Assembly (NCBI GenBank): GCA_022393335.1
Contig: JAJEKB010001370.1
Location: 62,001 to 126,000, forward strand
Length of the DNA stretch: 64,000 nucleotides
Direction of reading: 5' to 3'
From: Macrotrachela quadricornifera
Lineage: Eukaryota > Rotifera > Eurotatoria > Philodinida > Philodinidae
This document shows, piece by piece, positions 48,236 to 63,260 of this stretch. Numbering within the stretch: position 1 is the first letter of the stretch; the number at the start of each line of letters is the position of its first letter. The translations under genes were made by a program, and so were the position numbers. The notes under the pieces are model-generated. The model was not told where the DNA came from. It saw only the letters and a list, made by a program, of their open reading frames with translations, and searched no databases.

Positions 48236-51200
48236 ATGATTTTTCAACGATTCATTTTCGTTTTCTTATTTTCTTTTTTGTATTTATTAAATAATTATTT
48301 AATCGCACAACAATTTTCAAGTGAGATACACGAAAATCAATAAGAAAACGATAGTTGTTTTTTGCACTTGTCTATTTTTAGATTCATTAACAGATTTACC
48401 TCGTTTGTGTGTACATCATCATGACCCTTCACAGTATTATCCATGCGTACTTAATTATATTGGTCTTAATAGTTGGTCTTTATATCGATGTCCAGATAAG
48501 TCTACATTTGATGAAGCATCACAACAATGTTTAATTAAAATTCCTATAAATGATGCATTCGAACAACTTGTTTCATTACCATCAACAGAAAATGCACAAT
48601 TTCATCGTGTAGCTAGTTTTATTTTAGCTACACCATTACCTAATGAAGATCAAAGTTTGGAACAACAACAAGAACAGCAAACAAGACTTGTTTCATTACC
48701 ACCAACGATTGATAAATTAATGGAATCATTTTCAACTAAAAAAATTTTACGTAAAGTAAGAATAGAATGAAAGTATAATTTAGAAAAAAAGATAATTTGT
48801 TATTTATTTTATAGCGAAAAAGACGCGATATTACAGAGCAATCATCAGGTATTATATGGTCACATGGTTATCCACTGATGAAATTAAATAATAAACCAAT
48901 TCTTGAAGAAAAATCATCGATTAATTCGAAATTAGGCCATTTTTCTATGGTAGCTCACCGTCCTCATCCTGTTAGTGAAGGTATATATTCAATTATAAAG
49001 AGTATTTCGTTAGTTCTTGATCTTAACAAAAATTAGTTTATATATAAACAAGAATTAATTTTCATCCAACTATATCTATATGAGTTCTAAAAACTCAAGT
49101 CGATGTTTTAAGTAATATACTATTGACTTATAATATCTTTCTTAATAAAATTAACATAAAAAAATATGAGGTGTAATTATTAAACTTTCGAAATTAACTA
49201 GTACTATGACTTGGAGAAATTTTAATTAAACTGATCATGTACTTTACATAAAGTACTATCGTAATAGAAAGCGATATGTAGTTATCTTGATTACATATTT
49301 GAAAGCTATTAATGAGTCTCCATTGATACAATCGACCATTTTCAATTTTGAATAAATTATCTAAGAGGAACAAAAACATGAACATATTATGTACAGACTA
49401 CTAGACGTGTTCTTCACTGAATATATTTGATAAATTTATTTATCTTTGCTACTTTAGTTAGAATATAAATTAAATGATTACGTAAACAGCGAACGTAAGC
49501 AGACGTATGTCTCTCCATCAATGAATATTATTCACTATTAGCAGGCAAAACGAGTCGATTTGTTGAAATTTTATAATGACATTATTAGCCATTTTTGCAC
49601 ACATCTTCAATTTCATGATTTATACGTGAATAGTAACTCATGACACTTTTTATAAAAACAATTAAGATGACTATGTGTTATTTTCTATTACTTCATAAAA
49701 AATATATTATCTATTTCATTAAAATTTCTTAAAATCATAATACAAGTCATTTTCAAAACTTTGATAATTGTGACTCTTACTTTAACACAAAATATTATTA
49801 AAGGAGAAAATGCCAATTAATAAGATATCATTTAAGACATCACTTCAAATATTCAAAGTTCGTGTAGATATAGTTGAATGAATATGCATCCTTATTCACA
49901 GATATACTAATCTTTATGAAGATCTAGAATCTATAAAATCACTTTTATAAGACTATAAATAATATTGATCTTGTTTAGTATTTTTCATTTTATACACGAA
50001 ATAATTTAAATAGATACTTTATATCTAAAAAAAACTATAGTTTTTTACAGCATATCTTAAAATTTCTGTGTCTTATAGATATACGCGATAAAGAAAAAAA
50101 TATACTCATATCAATTAAAAGTTTTCATTATTTATTTTAGACGAACTTAAATATAAGAAAATTTGTTATTTTACAAATTGGGCTCAATATAGAAATGGTC
50201 CAGCTAAATTTGAACCTGAACATATTGATCCATCTCTTTGTACACATATTATATATGCATTTGCTTATATTAGTAATCGAACATTATTAATAACAAAAGT
50301 AGAAAAAAATGATGAAGGTTTGTATAAAAAAAAAAAAACAACGTCTAAAAACGAAATTATTTTTCTTTTAAATAAGATCTATACAGACGTATAAATGCAT
50401 TAAAAATACGTAATCCAAAATTAAAAACATTACTTGGTATTGGTGGATGGAATATGAAATCTTATGCATTTTCAACAATGGTACATGATGAAAAAACACG
50501 ACGAAATTTTATTTTTGATACTATTAAGTAAATTTAAAATAAAATTTTATTCTATTGAAAAACAAACAGTTTTTATCTTCATAGTTTTTTACGCAAACAT
50601 AATTTTGATGGTTTAGAAGTCGATTGGGAATATCCAGGTATACGTGGTGGACAACAAGATGATAAAAATTATTTAACATTATTTTTTCAAGTGAATAGGT
50701 TTTTTTGATAAATACAAAAAAGTTCTAGTTTATTTATTTTGCAGGAATTTAAAGAAGCTGCAATAGCCCAAGCTATTATAACAGATCAACCACGATTAAT
50801 TTTAGCAGCAGCAGTAGCTGCTAATCAAGATATTGTTGAAAATGCATATGAAATAGAAAAAATTGCAAAGTAAAAATTTATAAATTTGATTTATTTTTTT
50901 AATAGATTTCTTCTTTTTTTAGAATTTTAGATTTTATAAATATTATGACGTAGTAAGTTTACTTATCTATTGAATAAATACTGAATTAATAATTATTCTA
51001 GTGATTTTCATGGTGCATGGCAAAATTTCACAGGACTTAATGCTCCATTATATAGACGTTATGATGAACTTGAAAAAGATCAAATGCTAAATCAAGTATT
51101 TATTGAAACTTATTGTTTGTATTAAAAAAACAAAAAAAAGAATTTTTTTGTAGGATTTTGGTATTACTATATGGTTAAAAAATGGTGCACCTGCTTATAA

Positions 51201-51757
51201 ACTTGTTCTTGGTGTGCCATTATTTGCTCGAAGTTTTTTATTAGCACGATCTGATCGTAATGAACTTCATTCACCAACAATTGGAAATGGTACTGAAGGT
51301 CCATTTACACGTAGTTCTGGTTTTCTTTCTTATTTTGAAGTAAAAATAAAATAAAATTTATTCTTTTTAGTAATAATTACATATTTATTTATTTTCTTTA
51401 ATATATCAGATATGCTTATTACAAACAGATCCAAAATGGCAAAAACGTTCTGTACCTGATGGTTCAGAATCTGAATATATGTATAAAGATCGTCAATGGA
51501 TATCATATGAAACACTTGATAATATTCGAAAAAGAGCTGCTTATGTTGTTGCTAATAATTTAGGAGGAATGTTTGTTTGGTCACGTATGTTTTACATATA
51601 TTCTTTTTTAAAATTTATTTCTACTTTTTTATTCATTTATTTTTCTTCTTTAGTTGATATGGATGATTTTAATGGAGCATTTTGTAATAATGGTACATAT
51701 CCATATATAAAAAATTCTTTAGCACTTTTACCAACAAATATGCCATCGTATATTTAA
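48236..51757 (+). CDS. GH18 chitinase with N-terminal chitin-binding domain, twelve exons, 590 aa
   Basis: Exons: 48236-48320, 48382-48755, 48815-48980, 50141-50317, 50377-50527, 50585-50690, 50745-50869, 50923-50952, 51002-51095, 51154-51339, 51410-51584, 51654-51757. A signal peptide ([15 protein letters not shown]) is followed by a short Cys-containing CBM14-like region ([34 protein letters not shown]) and a long linker with a basic KILRKRKRRD site that looks like a furin-type cleavage site. The GH18 barrel shows [65 protein letters not shown] and [18 protein letters not shown]. The catalytic motif reads [10 protein letters not shown] (D326, E329, D331, E333): acid Glu and assisting Asp are kept, but the second Asp is Glu. 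Probably active. Exon 8 has only 30 bp, and the third intron is 1160 bp. The domain order is the reverse of chitinase 1. Confidence 0.93.
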
Positions 51758-54700
51758 AACTATGTATATATATATAGACTAAATAAAAATACCTATGAAT
51801 AAGTTTAAACTAAAATATGTTTATTATTCAAAATAAAAATTGATTTATTAAAGATTAATATTTCTTTGATTATTAAAAAAAAACAAATACTATTTTTAAT
51901 TTAATAATTTCATTTGTTTTCTAAGAAATAATAAAAACTATTTTATTACTATGCCAACGAATTCGAAAATTTATCAACAACAAATATAAACATATATATA
52001 CAATTCCATTAATGTCAGTATATTTATTAGCATTGATTTATGTTGATAAAAGTCAAATATATTTTAAAAGAAGATTAAATTAATTGAATTTATGTAATAT
52101 ATTAGTTGATTTGATTATACATGATTATAACTGTCTGTAAAAAAAGTATTCTAGTGCAAGTGACAAGTCTGTACGATCATGTAAAATACCATGGATATAA
52201 ATAAATTAGTAGGATTTATTCGGTAAAATCATACGTTTTTTAGGGTGAGAATAAATATAGAAATATATACAATTTCAAAATGGTAATTTACACATTCATT
52301 CAAGTACATGTAATAGAATCTCTATATGCATGAAATCATATTATTTACTTTTGTTTTTTAATAAAAATATTATTCTATAATATAAATGGAATATATTAAC
52401 CAAGACAATACAATGTCAACTAGAACAATAGTTTTGAGTACATTTATCGTTTTATCATGATATGTTTTTACATATTTATAGTTTACAATTAATTAATTTT
52501 TATGTTGAATATATATTATTCATTTAATAAATTTCATGATTTCTTAAGTTATCAATAACTATTGTTATTTGTTCACCAACTTATACTATCTTAATGAAAG
52601 ATAAATAATGAATTGAAAACATAATTAGTAAAACAATATGTTTAAGTTCAAATATACATTTTTTCCTCAGACTTCAATTATATGACATTATTATAAAATT
52701 TAATAAGACATTATTAGATGCGTAAAAGAAATAATAAATTATGCAATGAAATAACTAATTGATCCATAATTTTTCTACTTTTGTATTATTTAACCTCTTT
52801 AATATTTTATAATTAATCCTTCTAATCATAAGTCATGATTTATTACGCATATATACTGACATTTATGAGCATTTTTTAAATCTATTTTGTATATTCTTTA
52901 TATATATATATACGTATAGGTATGTGATGATAGTGCATTTTACTTTTAATTATCTGAAATACTCTTTAATTCATCTTAACTAAAAGAGAAGACATTAATA
53001 TTTAGTCAGATAACTTCTTTTTCTTCTAAGTAATGAAAATAAGTTTATTATTTTAATAGTTTCATATAATAAAAAATTTTCAGAGGCAAATGTCAAAAAC
53101 ATTATTAAATATGATATATATATATATACAGACATATATATATATATATTAGTATAAAAATTATGTGTACTTGAATAAAACATTATTATGAAAAAGTCAG
53201 GTCTTCAAATCTATTTCTGAATTAAGTAGATTAAATGAATAATGACATGACATATGCACTTATTTTGAAATACGCTGTAAGAGAGAAGGCAAAATGACGC
53301 TTTCTTTTTTTTTTAATTAGATATCATGAATTCACACTTCAAAAAGTGAGAAAGTTTTCTGTTGTTTCCAATTATAAAAATTATGAAAGATTATATGAAT
53401 AATTTAATTTTACTTTTTCTAAAAAAAATCCTGTGTTAATAATATAATTTATAAAAATTCACTCGTACTATGTAATCTTTTCATTTTGATACATTTATAA
53501 ACGATGTACAGTTGTAATATTCTCAAAATTAGATAAAAACCATTTTAGATTACACATATTGTTCATCAATTGATTTGCATTGCATATTTTATTATTTTGC
53601 TGTTCTTTATACTATAAACCAACTCTAGTTTATCTTTTTTTCATCATATAATGCATCACTAGCTATTCATTGTAATGAACTTATTTGATAGAAATTATTT
53701 GATCCACTAGTTAATAATGTAATGACTTTGTCCTTCACAATAACACTGTCGGCAATACAAAGAATATAAATGATAAAATAATATCTAATGATCATCATAT
53801 TCAAGAATGAGAATATTATGGTGCTATTTAACAATAAAATATTTATAAATAAATGATAAATAGAACATATAATTAACGTATGTATATTACATTTATTTTC
53901 ATTTATGATAAATGAAAAACTTTATCTTACTATTGATAATAATAGAGAACATTCTATTGTTACTTACTTTTTGTATCAATTACGACTGTGTAACAAATGA
54001 ATGTAGGAGGAGTACATAATTATTGATGATGTCTATTATCAAAATAAAGTACGAATAGAACGATATATTAAACTATAATTAATATTAATATTTTCTTTGT
54101 TTAACCTGTCTAATGTAAAGAATAAGAGATAAAGTATTAATTTGTAGAAGACTTTTTTGTTTTGTCTATTTTAAATATAACAGAACTCGAGATCATAATA
54201 AAGTATAGGCAATATTTGGTGGTATAATTGAGTAGAATTGATTTTTACTGTTGAGTTTGCCAAAAAGATCCGACTCTTCTTAATTATATTGCTAAAATTT
54301 TGTATTATTTCTGAGATCAGACATTGTTCTTTAAAATTTTAAATAAAGAAAAATATAAAATATTCATTTAGTAATGAAATTAAAATAAACGAATAATTAT
54401 TGTTTTTTTATTGATGCTTTCATTAGCATTAACGTTATCATATAACAAATCTAAAGTTAACATTCATTTGATAATAAAAGAACTGGTACTGTTACTGAAA
54501 TATAAGAAAATACATACAACTAATCAATTGAAATGGTTGATAATTTTATTTTTTCTTTTGTATTACATTTAATCCTAGAAATATAAATATAAAATTTTAT
54601 TGTATTCTTATTGATAGCAAGGTTAAAAGAATATACTTAATGATGTTGTTGCTTTTGGATGTAGAAATCATAGTGCATACTGAGAAAAACATTTCCGTAA

Positions 54701-57700
54701 TAAACTGAAAAGCGGAATTACACTTTGCATAAAATAACAACAAATCAAATAGTATAATATAACATTGTAAAAATTTTCTTGGCATATTTAAAACTAAGAA
54801 TTATTATAATGCTATAATTTGTATTTACAAAATAATAATTCTATTTTTATCGATGAACTTTTCAATCCTTCATTATGATATAAGGACTTTCTTTTTTTAA
54901 ATACTAATTATCAACAACTATATTTAATATTTAATTATATTTATGAAAACAAAAATTAGTTTATTGACTTTCAAATGAAGAAATGAATATTTCTTAATCC
55001 TTAGTACTCTTCTTATAGATATTTACACTGTAAATCGATCAACATCAAGTCTAATTGTATGAAAAAAGTTTGTTTTTCTCTTCATCGATTATCAAATTAC
55101 TGATTTCTTAGTACTTCATACAGAGAAAAAGGAATAAAATTTCGTTGAAAAAAAAAAGGTCACATCGCTTCTAAAGTCAATAAATCATAAAACATGTATA
55201 ATTTGCTTCTAATTATATTGATTAACATTAAAAATTATTTAAAATATTTAATAAAGTTTGTTTTATTTTTATTTTTGTTGCCATTGGTATGCATGAATAA
55301 TTTTTTAATCAAATTAATTTTTTTTATAGAGAGATATTTTTATAAAAATTCAATTCATTGGTGAAATTATATATTAATTGTGCTAAATCTTTTTCGAGAG
55401 CATTCTATTTTTTTTACAAAACTACTTGAAAGATAATGAAAAATGTAAATGAATGTAACTTTTGTTTTCTTTATTAGAATTTTTATCTTTATTATTTCTC
55501 AAGAATGAAATCAGTCATCCGATAATAATTAGCCAAAGGCACATGTTCTTTTCATCTTCTTTTATTCTTTTTTTATTTTTAATATATATTTTAATTAAAA
55601 ATATCAAGTCAGACAAGTCTAAAAATAGAGATAATATTATTAATTAATTTACTGTCAATAAAATGTTCTGAAAGTTTCTGTATTTCATAACATTGAATCT
55701 AGCACCATGAATAAATACTAATGATATTAAGTTAACGATCCAGACCAAGCAATAATTAACTAAAAAAATTTTCTTTTTTTTTAATTTTATTTATAAATAT
55801 AAATATTCTAGTTGTTCTAATATAATTTCATATGTGACCTTAGTCTATGAATTTGATATGTACGAATTACTTCATTCTCTCAGTTTTCAAACACAAGATT
55901 ATATATATTTATATGATATTTAAGAAAAAGAAAAGATAATTATCTTATTCATTGTTTTATTCGAGGTCTTGTTTTGGTGTCAAAGATAGAGATAAATTAA
56001 ATATGCATGGTATTAAATAGACATCAATACTTGTTGTTATGACGACAAGAATTCATTAAAAAACAAAAAATATTTCTTTGATAATTATTTTCCGTTTTAT
56101 TCATATATTTCTAGTTGATGTATTTCAAATTCGCAAATTTAGCAGAAGTATTCAAGTGAACTATCTTATAAATTGGATCATACTGAAGTTGTTTTTTTTT
56201 TAAATACTTTATTTATATTGACAAAATTGTCGATAGTATGTTTTTTCTTTTCTGATTATTATCTATATCGATTAAAAAAAAGAAAAGAAAACCTTCAATC
56301 CAAAAGTAGATTATATATTAAGAAATGAAATCAATACAATAGTACATTTAAAATAAATGAAAAAGCTTTTCATCAATTTTCAAAAATCTTCTTATAACTA
56401 GATATTCTTTATAAACAGTCAAAATGCAATAAATATTAAGCAAAAAAATCTAACATAAATATAAGAAAAAAACATTTCTTTTTCTTATCGTTATTATTTC
56501 TTATAAAATAAAAGAAAGAAAAAAAAACCAGGAGCTGACATTGTTATTTAAAATAACAAAAAAATTTATGTATGTCACTCGCATATATTCAACTTCCTAC
56601 TGGGTATTCAACTTTGATAGTCAAATGAGATTTCATGCTGTTTTTTCATGCGTATTCATAGACTTTTTTGTTTTGAGCAGTTCTTCTTAGAAGAAAAAAA
56701 GAAACGCTTTGTGTTATTTTTGGATGACATGCATGTTTTTAAATAAGTATATGCAGCACAAGCTTTTATACTAGAAATATATGTTATAATTACCCGAGCG
56801 AATCGAGTTTTTTCTTTCAATTCTCTCGATAATAAATAGTTGATTGTGTGCAAGCACTTTATTAAAAGTATCTTTTTACGCTTAATTTAGGTCATCATTT
56901 AGCAATTTAGCGTATTATTAATACATTATTCAACAAAAATTTTGAGTTACCCGAAGCAAGAAAGAGGTAAATATAAAAAGACATTATACATTTGTGAGCC
57001 ATGTAAAAATATCAATAACATCATTTTTTATGCAACTGACAGAATGAAATAGTCATCATTAACTAATATTCATCATCTTAATGGCGATAAAAATAGTTTG
57101 TAAAGCATGACATTGACTCCAACATATGGTAGCAGGTGTCTACAATATTGCAATCAACACTTTTCTGTTTCTATTTTTTAATATTTTTTTCCGGTTAAAG
57201 ATACATATGTGCCCAAATAATATATGCAACTAGAAGAAACACATGATTAGCATTCACTGTAGCACAAACACATCATTTTTTTTTCTTTTATTATCAGTTG
57301 TAATCATTTTTTGAACAAATCCAAGATTATCGTGCATTGTATGTCTCACATGAAATCGTGTAATTGAAGGACATTCTATTTTTATACTATGCTATTTTGT
57401 TTTTTCTTTTTCTTTGCACTATTTCAATAATGATCTATTAATCTTTATATATATATATATTTATATATATATATGTAGTTGGTCTATATCTGCAAACTAA
57501 TTGATCATGAAATAGACTATGTTGTTGATTATATCGTCCTAGTGCCTCGCTGTTGTTAATCTATTCGGACATAAAAAAATTCTTGTTTGCAAGTACTTCT
57601 TATTGACAGCTATTATTTCGGATCTTTTTTTATAAGTATTTTTGTTCGGTGACCTTTTTCCTTTTTTTTTTTATTTTTTTGAAAGATGACGATACATTTT

Positions 57701-59517
57701 GTAGAAATAATAGTAAAAGGAAAGAAATTAAGAGTTAGCTAAAAATATCTTCAAGTTCCTGGCCGGCTCTCGACAACCGGAAGAAACATTGAGAAATGAG
57801 ACGCAAAAGAGAGAGAGAGAGAGGGAGAGAAAGAGAGGAGAATGAAAGCCCTTCTACAGGTAAAAATAGAAGAACAGGCGACTTTCTCATGTCATTGATG
57901 TTGTGTGTATGAATACGCTTCTCATTATGAGAATCTTATTTTTAAATTCTAATTATTTTCTTTGAATATGATTTTCTAAAAATAACTTATCATCAACAAC
58001 AAGGATAACGAGACTTTCTCAGTAAGTATGCATTTTCATCAGTCACGCCAAATTGGAATGCGAAACAAGTGAAGTTATGCGTTTTTTTCTTTCTATATAC
58101 ATGTGTGTTGGCAAAATAATTATTCATATCAATATATTAAATGAGATAAAGCGGCCAAATTATGTAGATGAATGTATATATATTGATAAGTTTAAATATG
58201 GAAAATAGAAACTATGACGTTTTTTGTCTATTTTAGAATACATTTTTATTATTTATATTTTGTCTTTTCAAAGGCGGTCAATCGAATAAACGAGTAAAGG
58301 CAAAGATGAGAGTTAAGAATAGAAAAAAAATTGACTCCTGATGATATAATTAACTGTTATAGAAGACGATAATGTCTATCATATAGAGTTCCTGGATGAA
58401 CTAATATTCTAAAAATAGTTCAGTAAATGCATACATTTTCTTCTCTTTTCTTTTTATATATTTTCTTTACTATTGCGCTCTCATCTGTCGGAAAAAAAAG
58501 AAAGATAGAGAGAAAAAAAGAGAAACAGAAGAATAGAACAAAACAACAAGAGATAGTCTCATCATAGAAACATCTTTTTATATCTAAAATGAAAGACTCT
58601 AGATAGAAGTTATAAATATTAAGAAAAAAAGGCAGAAAAAAAAAGTTAATATAAAAATAATTCAAAGCAAGTCATTTGTGCCGGTAAGATAATTTGATGA
58701 AAAAAAAACCTGCAGAATAGATATTTACGGAAAAAAAACATCCGAAGAATCTTTATAACTTTTTTTTTTTCATCTATTTATATCTTTTTTTTTCCAATTT
58801 CTTGTTTATTAATTTATAAAAATATCTTTATACTTTTTTTATCAGATATAAATTCCATAGGCTTATATTCTCGAATAATAATAGATAATTTTTAATTAGG
58901 AAAGATTATATAAAGTAACAAAAAAAAAGATTGATGAACTATAAAGAACATTAGATGAAAGGTAGTGGCAAGATTTTTGACAAGAAACTTTTGGATATAT
59001 ATAGAGAATATAAAAAGAAAAGATTATTTATATATCATATGAAAAACAAAATGTGAGTTGTCTTGGTAATCATCTTCTATTCTTCCCATTTGATTTAGTT
59101 AATCTAACATTGTATTGTAAAAAAAAAAAGAAACAGCAAAAAGAATTTAAAATAGAACTACTCAGTATTTGTCTTTAATATAGATTTCAATTTCCTTTTG
59201 CTCATCATTTGCTCATCAAGATAATAATTATTAATAATATGAGGAAAAAGAAAAAGAAATTCTAAAATGCGTCGTTCTTTTTTTTTATATATCTAGAAAA
59301 TGATAATGCTTATACATCTATATTTTGTATTAAATTATTTTAGAAATTTGATCAAGCTCAAGCAATCTGTTGCCTAGTTTCTTTTTTCGATAACAATGAC
59401 CTATATCTTTTGGTAACAGCTGGATATTTTCGTTACAAAGAACAAGAATAAAATAACACAATCAACATTTATTTTATTTTTTCGTTTATTACATCGAATA
59501 AAAATTTACTTAAAAAG
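51758..59517. other. Long AT-rich gene-free stretch
   Basis: About 7.8 kb in which I found no supportable coding region, RNA gene or complete transposon on either strand. It holds AT dinucleotide runs (near 52900, 53115-53150 and 57450-57475) and a GA tract (57811-57840). The part from about 56500 on is somewhat richer in purine tracts. Short open frames here (for example 54597-54785 minus, 55462-55647, 56656-56853 minus, 58420-58665 minus) are hydrophobic AT-driven products. Distant regulatory sequence for the GPCR gene, or decayed repeats, are possible. Confidence 0.4.
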
Positions 59518-61085
59518 ATGGTTTCCATTATATCTACTATATTAATAAATAATACAATGAACAATAGTGATCATATAAATATAACAAAAAATAAATTATT
59601 ATCACCAGATTCAAATCATAATATTCAAGAATCATTTGATTTAACATGGAATGATATTATATATGATGGTGGTTTAGCTACATGGTTACCACGATCATCT
59701 TTTCGTTGGTTAACAATATCTGTTTGTTTAATTGGTATTATTGGTATGTTTATCAAGATTTTTTTAATTTAATAAATAAATATATTTTATATAAATTAGG
59801 TAATATATTAGCTGTTTTTACTTTACTTCGTCAACGAATGCGTACTCTTTCAACATATACTTATTTAACAGCACTATGTTTATCAAATAGTATAACATTA
59901 TTATTTGTAATTGTTTTTGAATTAGAAGTTTTATTTACTCCAAGTCGTTTTAATTGTATTCTTGTTTCATTATCTAAAGCTCTTGCTTCAAGTACATTTG
60001 CTTTATCAACATGGTAAAATTTAAAATAAAAATAAAAAAAAAAATTAATAAAAAGAATTTATTTTTTTAGGATTACAGTTGGTTTTACTATTGATCGATA
60101 TGTTATGATTTGTTTTCCATTTACCGGTGAAAAAATGTGTACACGTCGTAATGCTTTATTTGTATTAATTCTTTGTCTTTTTTTGGGATTAGCATATTTA
60201 ATACCACAAATATTAGCACATTCATGCCATGCTATGCCAAATGTAGATCCTTATAATACAACAATTAATTATATAAATTTATCAAATAATTATTTAAATA
60301 AAAGTGAATTAAGTTCAACTATATTTTGGGTATCTGGTTTAAGTGAAATGGGTAAATCATTAACATATCGTTTAACAATAACATTATTTGTTAATTGTTT
60401 TCTTGTACGTATAATACCATTTCTTGTTGTATTTAAATTAAATTTACATCTTATACATACACTTGCAAATACAAAACGACGTCATAGACAAATAAATCCT
60501 TATGAACAAAAACGTAATGATGTAACACATATGCTTGTAATTGTTATATCTACTTATCTTATTTGTATAATGCCGTCCATTCCATTTGCTGCTTTTTTTG
60601 CTTATAATCCAGATAAATATGTTAATATATCATATCATTATCGAATATTTCAACATCTAGATGAATTCGGTAAATTTTTAATGATATTTAATTCTGCATC
60701 ACAATGTTATTTATATATATTTTTTGGTAAACGTTTTCGTCGTGAATTAACACATTTATTATGTTGTTTTTGTACAAAATATTTCTATATGCCAATACCA
60801 CAAAACTATACAAATAGTGATCGTGAAACATTTTTACCAGATTATGGTAATAATGATAATGCTTATGAATTAGTATTAAGTGGTAAATGGTCACTTGATC
60901 AACGACAAGATTCAATAGCTGGTATAGAATTTAGTTTTCATCATCCAAGACGATGGAGTCGTTTAACATCATCATCAGTAACAACAACACGTTCAGATTC
61001 AGATTATAGTGACAATCGAATTAATCTTGGTTTATTAAAACGTTTTAAAACTCGTGTTGAACAATTATTTGCTCGTTTTAAATAA
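59518..61085 (+). CDS. Rhodopsin-family (class A) G-protein-coupled receptor, three exons, 484 aa
   Basis: Seven-helix plasma-membrane receptor. Exons: 59518-59743, 59800-60013, 60071-61085. The extracellular N-terminus has several N-glycosylation sequons (NNT, NNS, NIT). Helix 1 holds the GN pair (IGIIGNILAVF). Helix 3 is followed by an intact DRY at residues 155-157 (FTIDRYVMICFP), and its cysteine lies in RFNCILVSLSKA. ECL2 has Cys at AHSCHAM. Helix 6 has LICIMPSIPFAAFFA in place of the usual CWxP. Helix 7 has NSASQCYLYIFFG in place of NPxxY. A cysteine cluster (LLCCFC) after helix 8 suits palmitoylation, and the tail is long. The invertebrate FMRFamide/peptide-receptor-like groups share such features; the ligand cannot be told. 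It lies 132 bp from a convergent secreted-protein gene. Confidence 0.88.
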
Positions 61086-61217
61086 TTTTAGTTTATTTTT
61101 CTTTTTTTTTTTCTTATGTGTATGTATAGTCTTGCTTCCGTCCATTTATTTTTTTAAGTCTGAAAAAAAAAATAACAGAAAAAAAACTATATTATTCATC
61201 TTTTTTTTTTGTATTAA

Positions 61218-61642
61218 TCAACAATCTGGTCGACTAACAGATGGATGAAAAGTTGTTCCGCCAATGTCATAGCAACGAACAGTTGGAGCACTAAATTCTT
61301 CTTGAAAAACATGTTTCGTTGTAGCAATAAAGACATAATTATTACACCAAACGCGACCCCATGTAGCTTCATGTGGAAGTTCAAGTACAGAACATTGACC
61401 GGCTAGAAATTTACCCGTATCGTACGAACGAGAACGTCCATCTCCAGTTCGTGATTCTAGACCACAATTAGCTACATAAGCACCTCGATTACATATTCGA
61501 ACAGAACCTTGATTTGATGATATTACTCCTATTAATTAATTAAAAGAAATTATGTTCATATTTATGAAATAAATATAACAACTAATTTACCTAAAATAAG
61601 TGCACTAAATATGAACAATAAATACGTAAAAATCGAGGACAT
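61218..61642 (-). CDS. Small secreted cysteine-containing protein, two exons, 120 aa
   Basis: Exons (minus): 61642-61591 and 61528-61218, with a 62-bp intron. The first exon encodes a signal peptide (MSSIFTYLLFIFSALIL). The mature protein reads VRICNRGAYVANCGLESR, GKFLAGQCSVLELPHEATWG, then WCNNYVFIATTKHVFQEEF and SAPTVRCYDIGGTTFHPSV, and ends in PDC. Six cysteines suggest disulphides. The order C-N-x-G-x-Y-V-A, x-x-F-x-A-G-Q, L-P, W, x-F, P-x-x-x-C-Y, G-T-T resembles a widespread small extracellular beta-sandwich family, but I cannot name it with confidence. The frame is clean and the codon use is less AT-biased than that of its neighbours. It converges on the GPCR gene. Confidence 0.75.
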
Positions 61643-62161
61643 TATATTCGTTAAATTGAAAAAAATCAATAGAAAACACCGAATTTTATTATTAATGCAA
61701 TACATTAATCCATATATAATGAGAATATTAGTAAATATACTATTAAATCTTTACATTTCGATTATCATTCGATTTTTATCATATTGTAATTGATACCGAT
61801 GGATATATGTAAATATTTTTAATTTTATTTAAAACAAAAAAAAAAACGGAATGGCTATGAAATCAGATATGCACAGATAATATTCTGCTTAACAAATAAG
61901 AACAATGTGTATAGCATTATAAATGAAAATACATATAAATATATATATTGTTTTTGCATTTGATTAAGACAAAACGAGATTGATTTTTTCACGAAACAAA
62001 ACGAGAAAAATAAAAGCTGAGGAAAGCGTTATATAAAATTTGTATATGTTTTGTTCATAATTTAAAAAAAAGAAATATTAAAATAAAAAGAACATATTTA
62101 ATATTTATGAGAAAAGCTAAAGAGAGATTTTTGTTCATTTTCAGATTATATGTCACATTGA
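61643..62161. other. Intergenic between RAB6 and the secreted protein
   Basis: A 519-bp AT-rich gap on the 3' side of RAB6 and 5' side of the small secreted gene, both minus strand. A 60-residue plus-strand frame (61611-61793) is antisense to the secreted protein's first exon and is not supported. Confidence 0.35.
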
Positions 62162-63235
<1,074 letters not shown>

Positions 63236-63260
63236 ATTATTATAATAGTTTTAAAATAAA

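Noticed and set aside
58420..58665. 81-residue Phe-rich minus-strand frame
   Set aside because: It is produced by A-rich runs; composition alone explains it.
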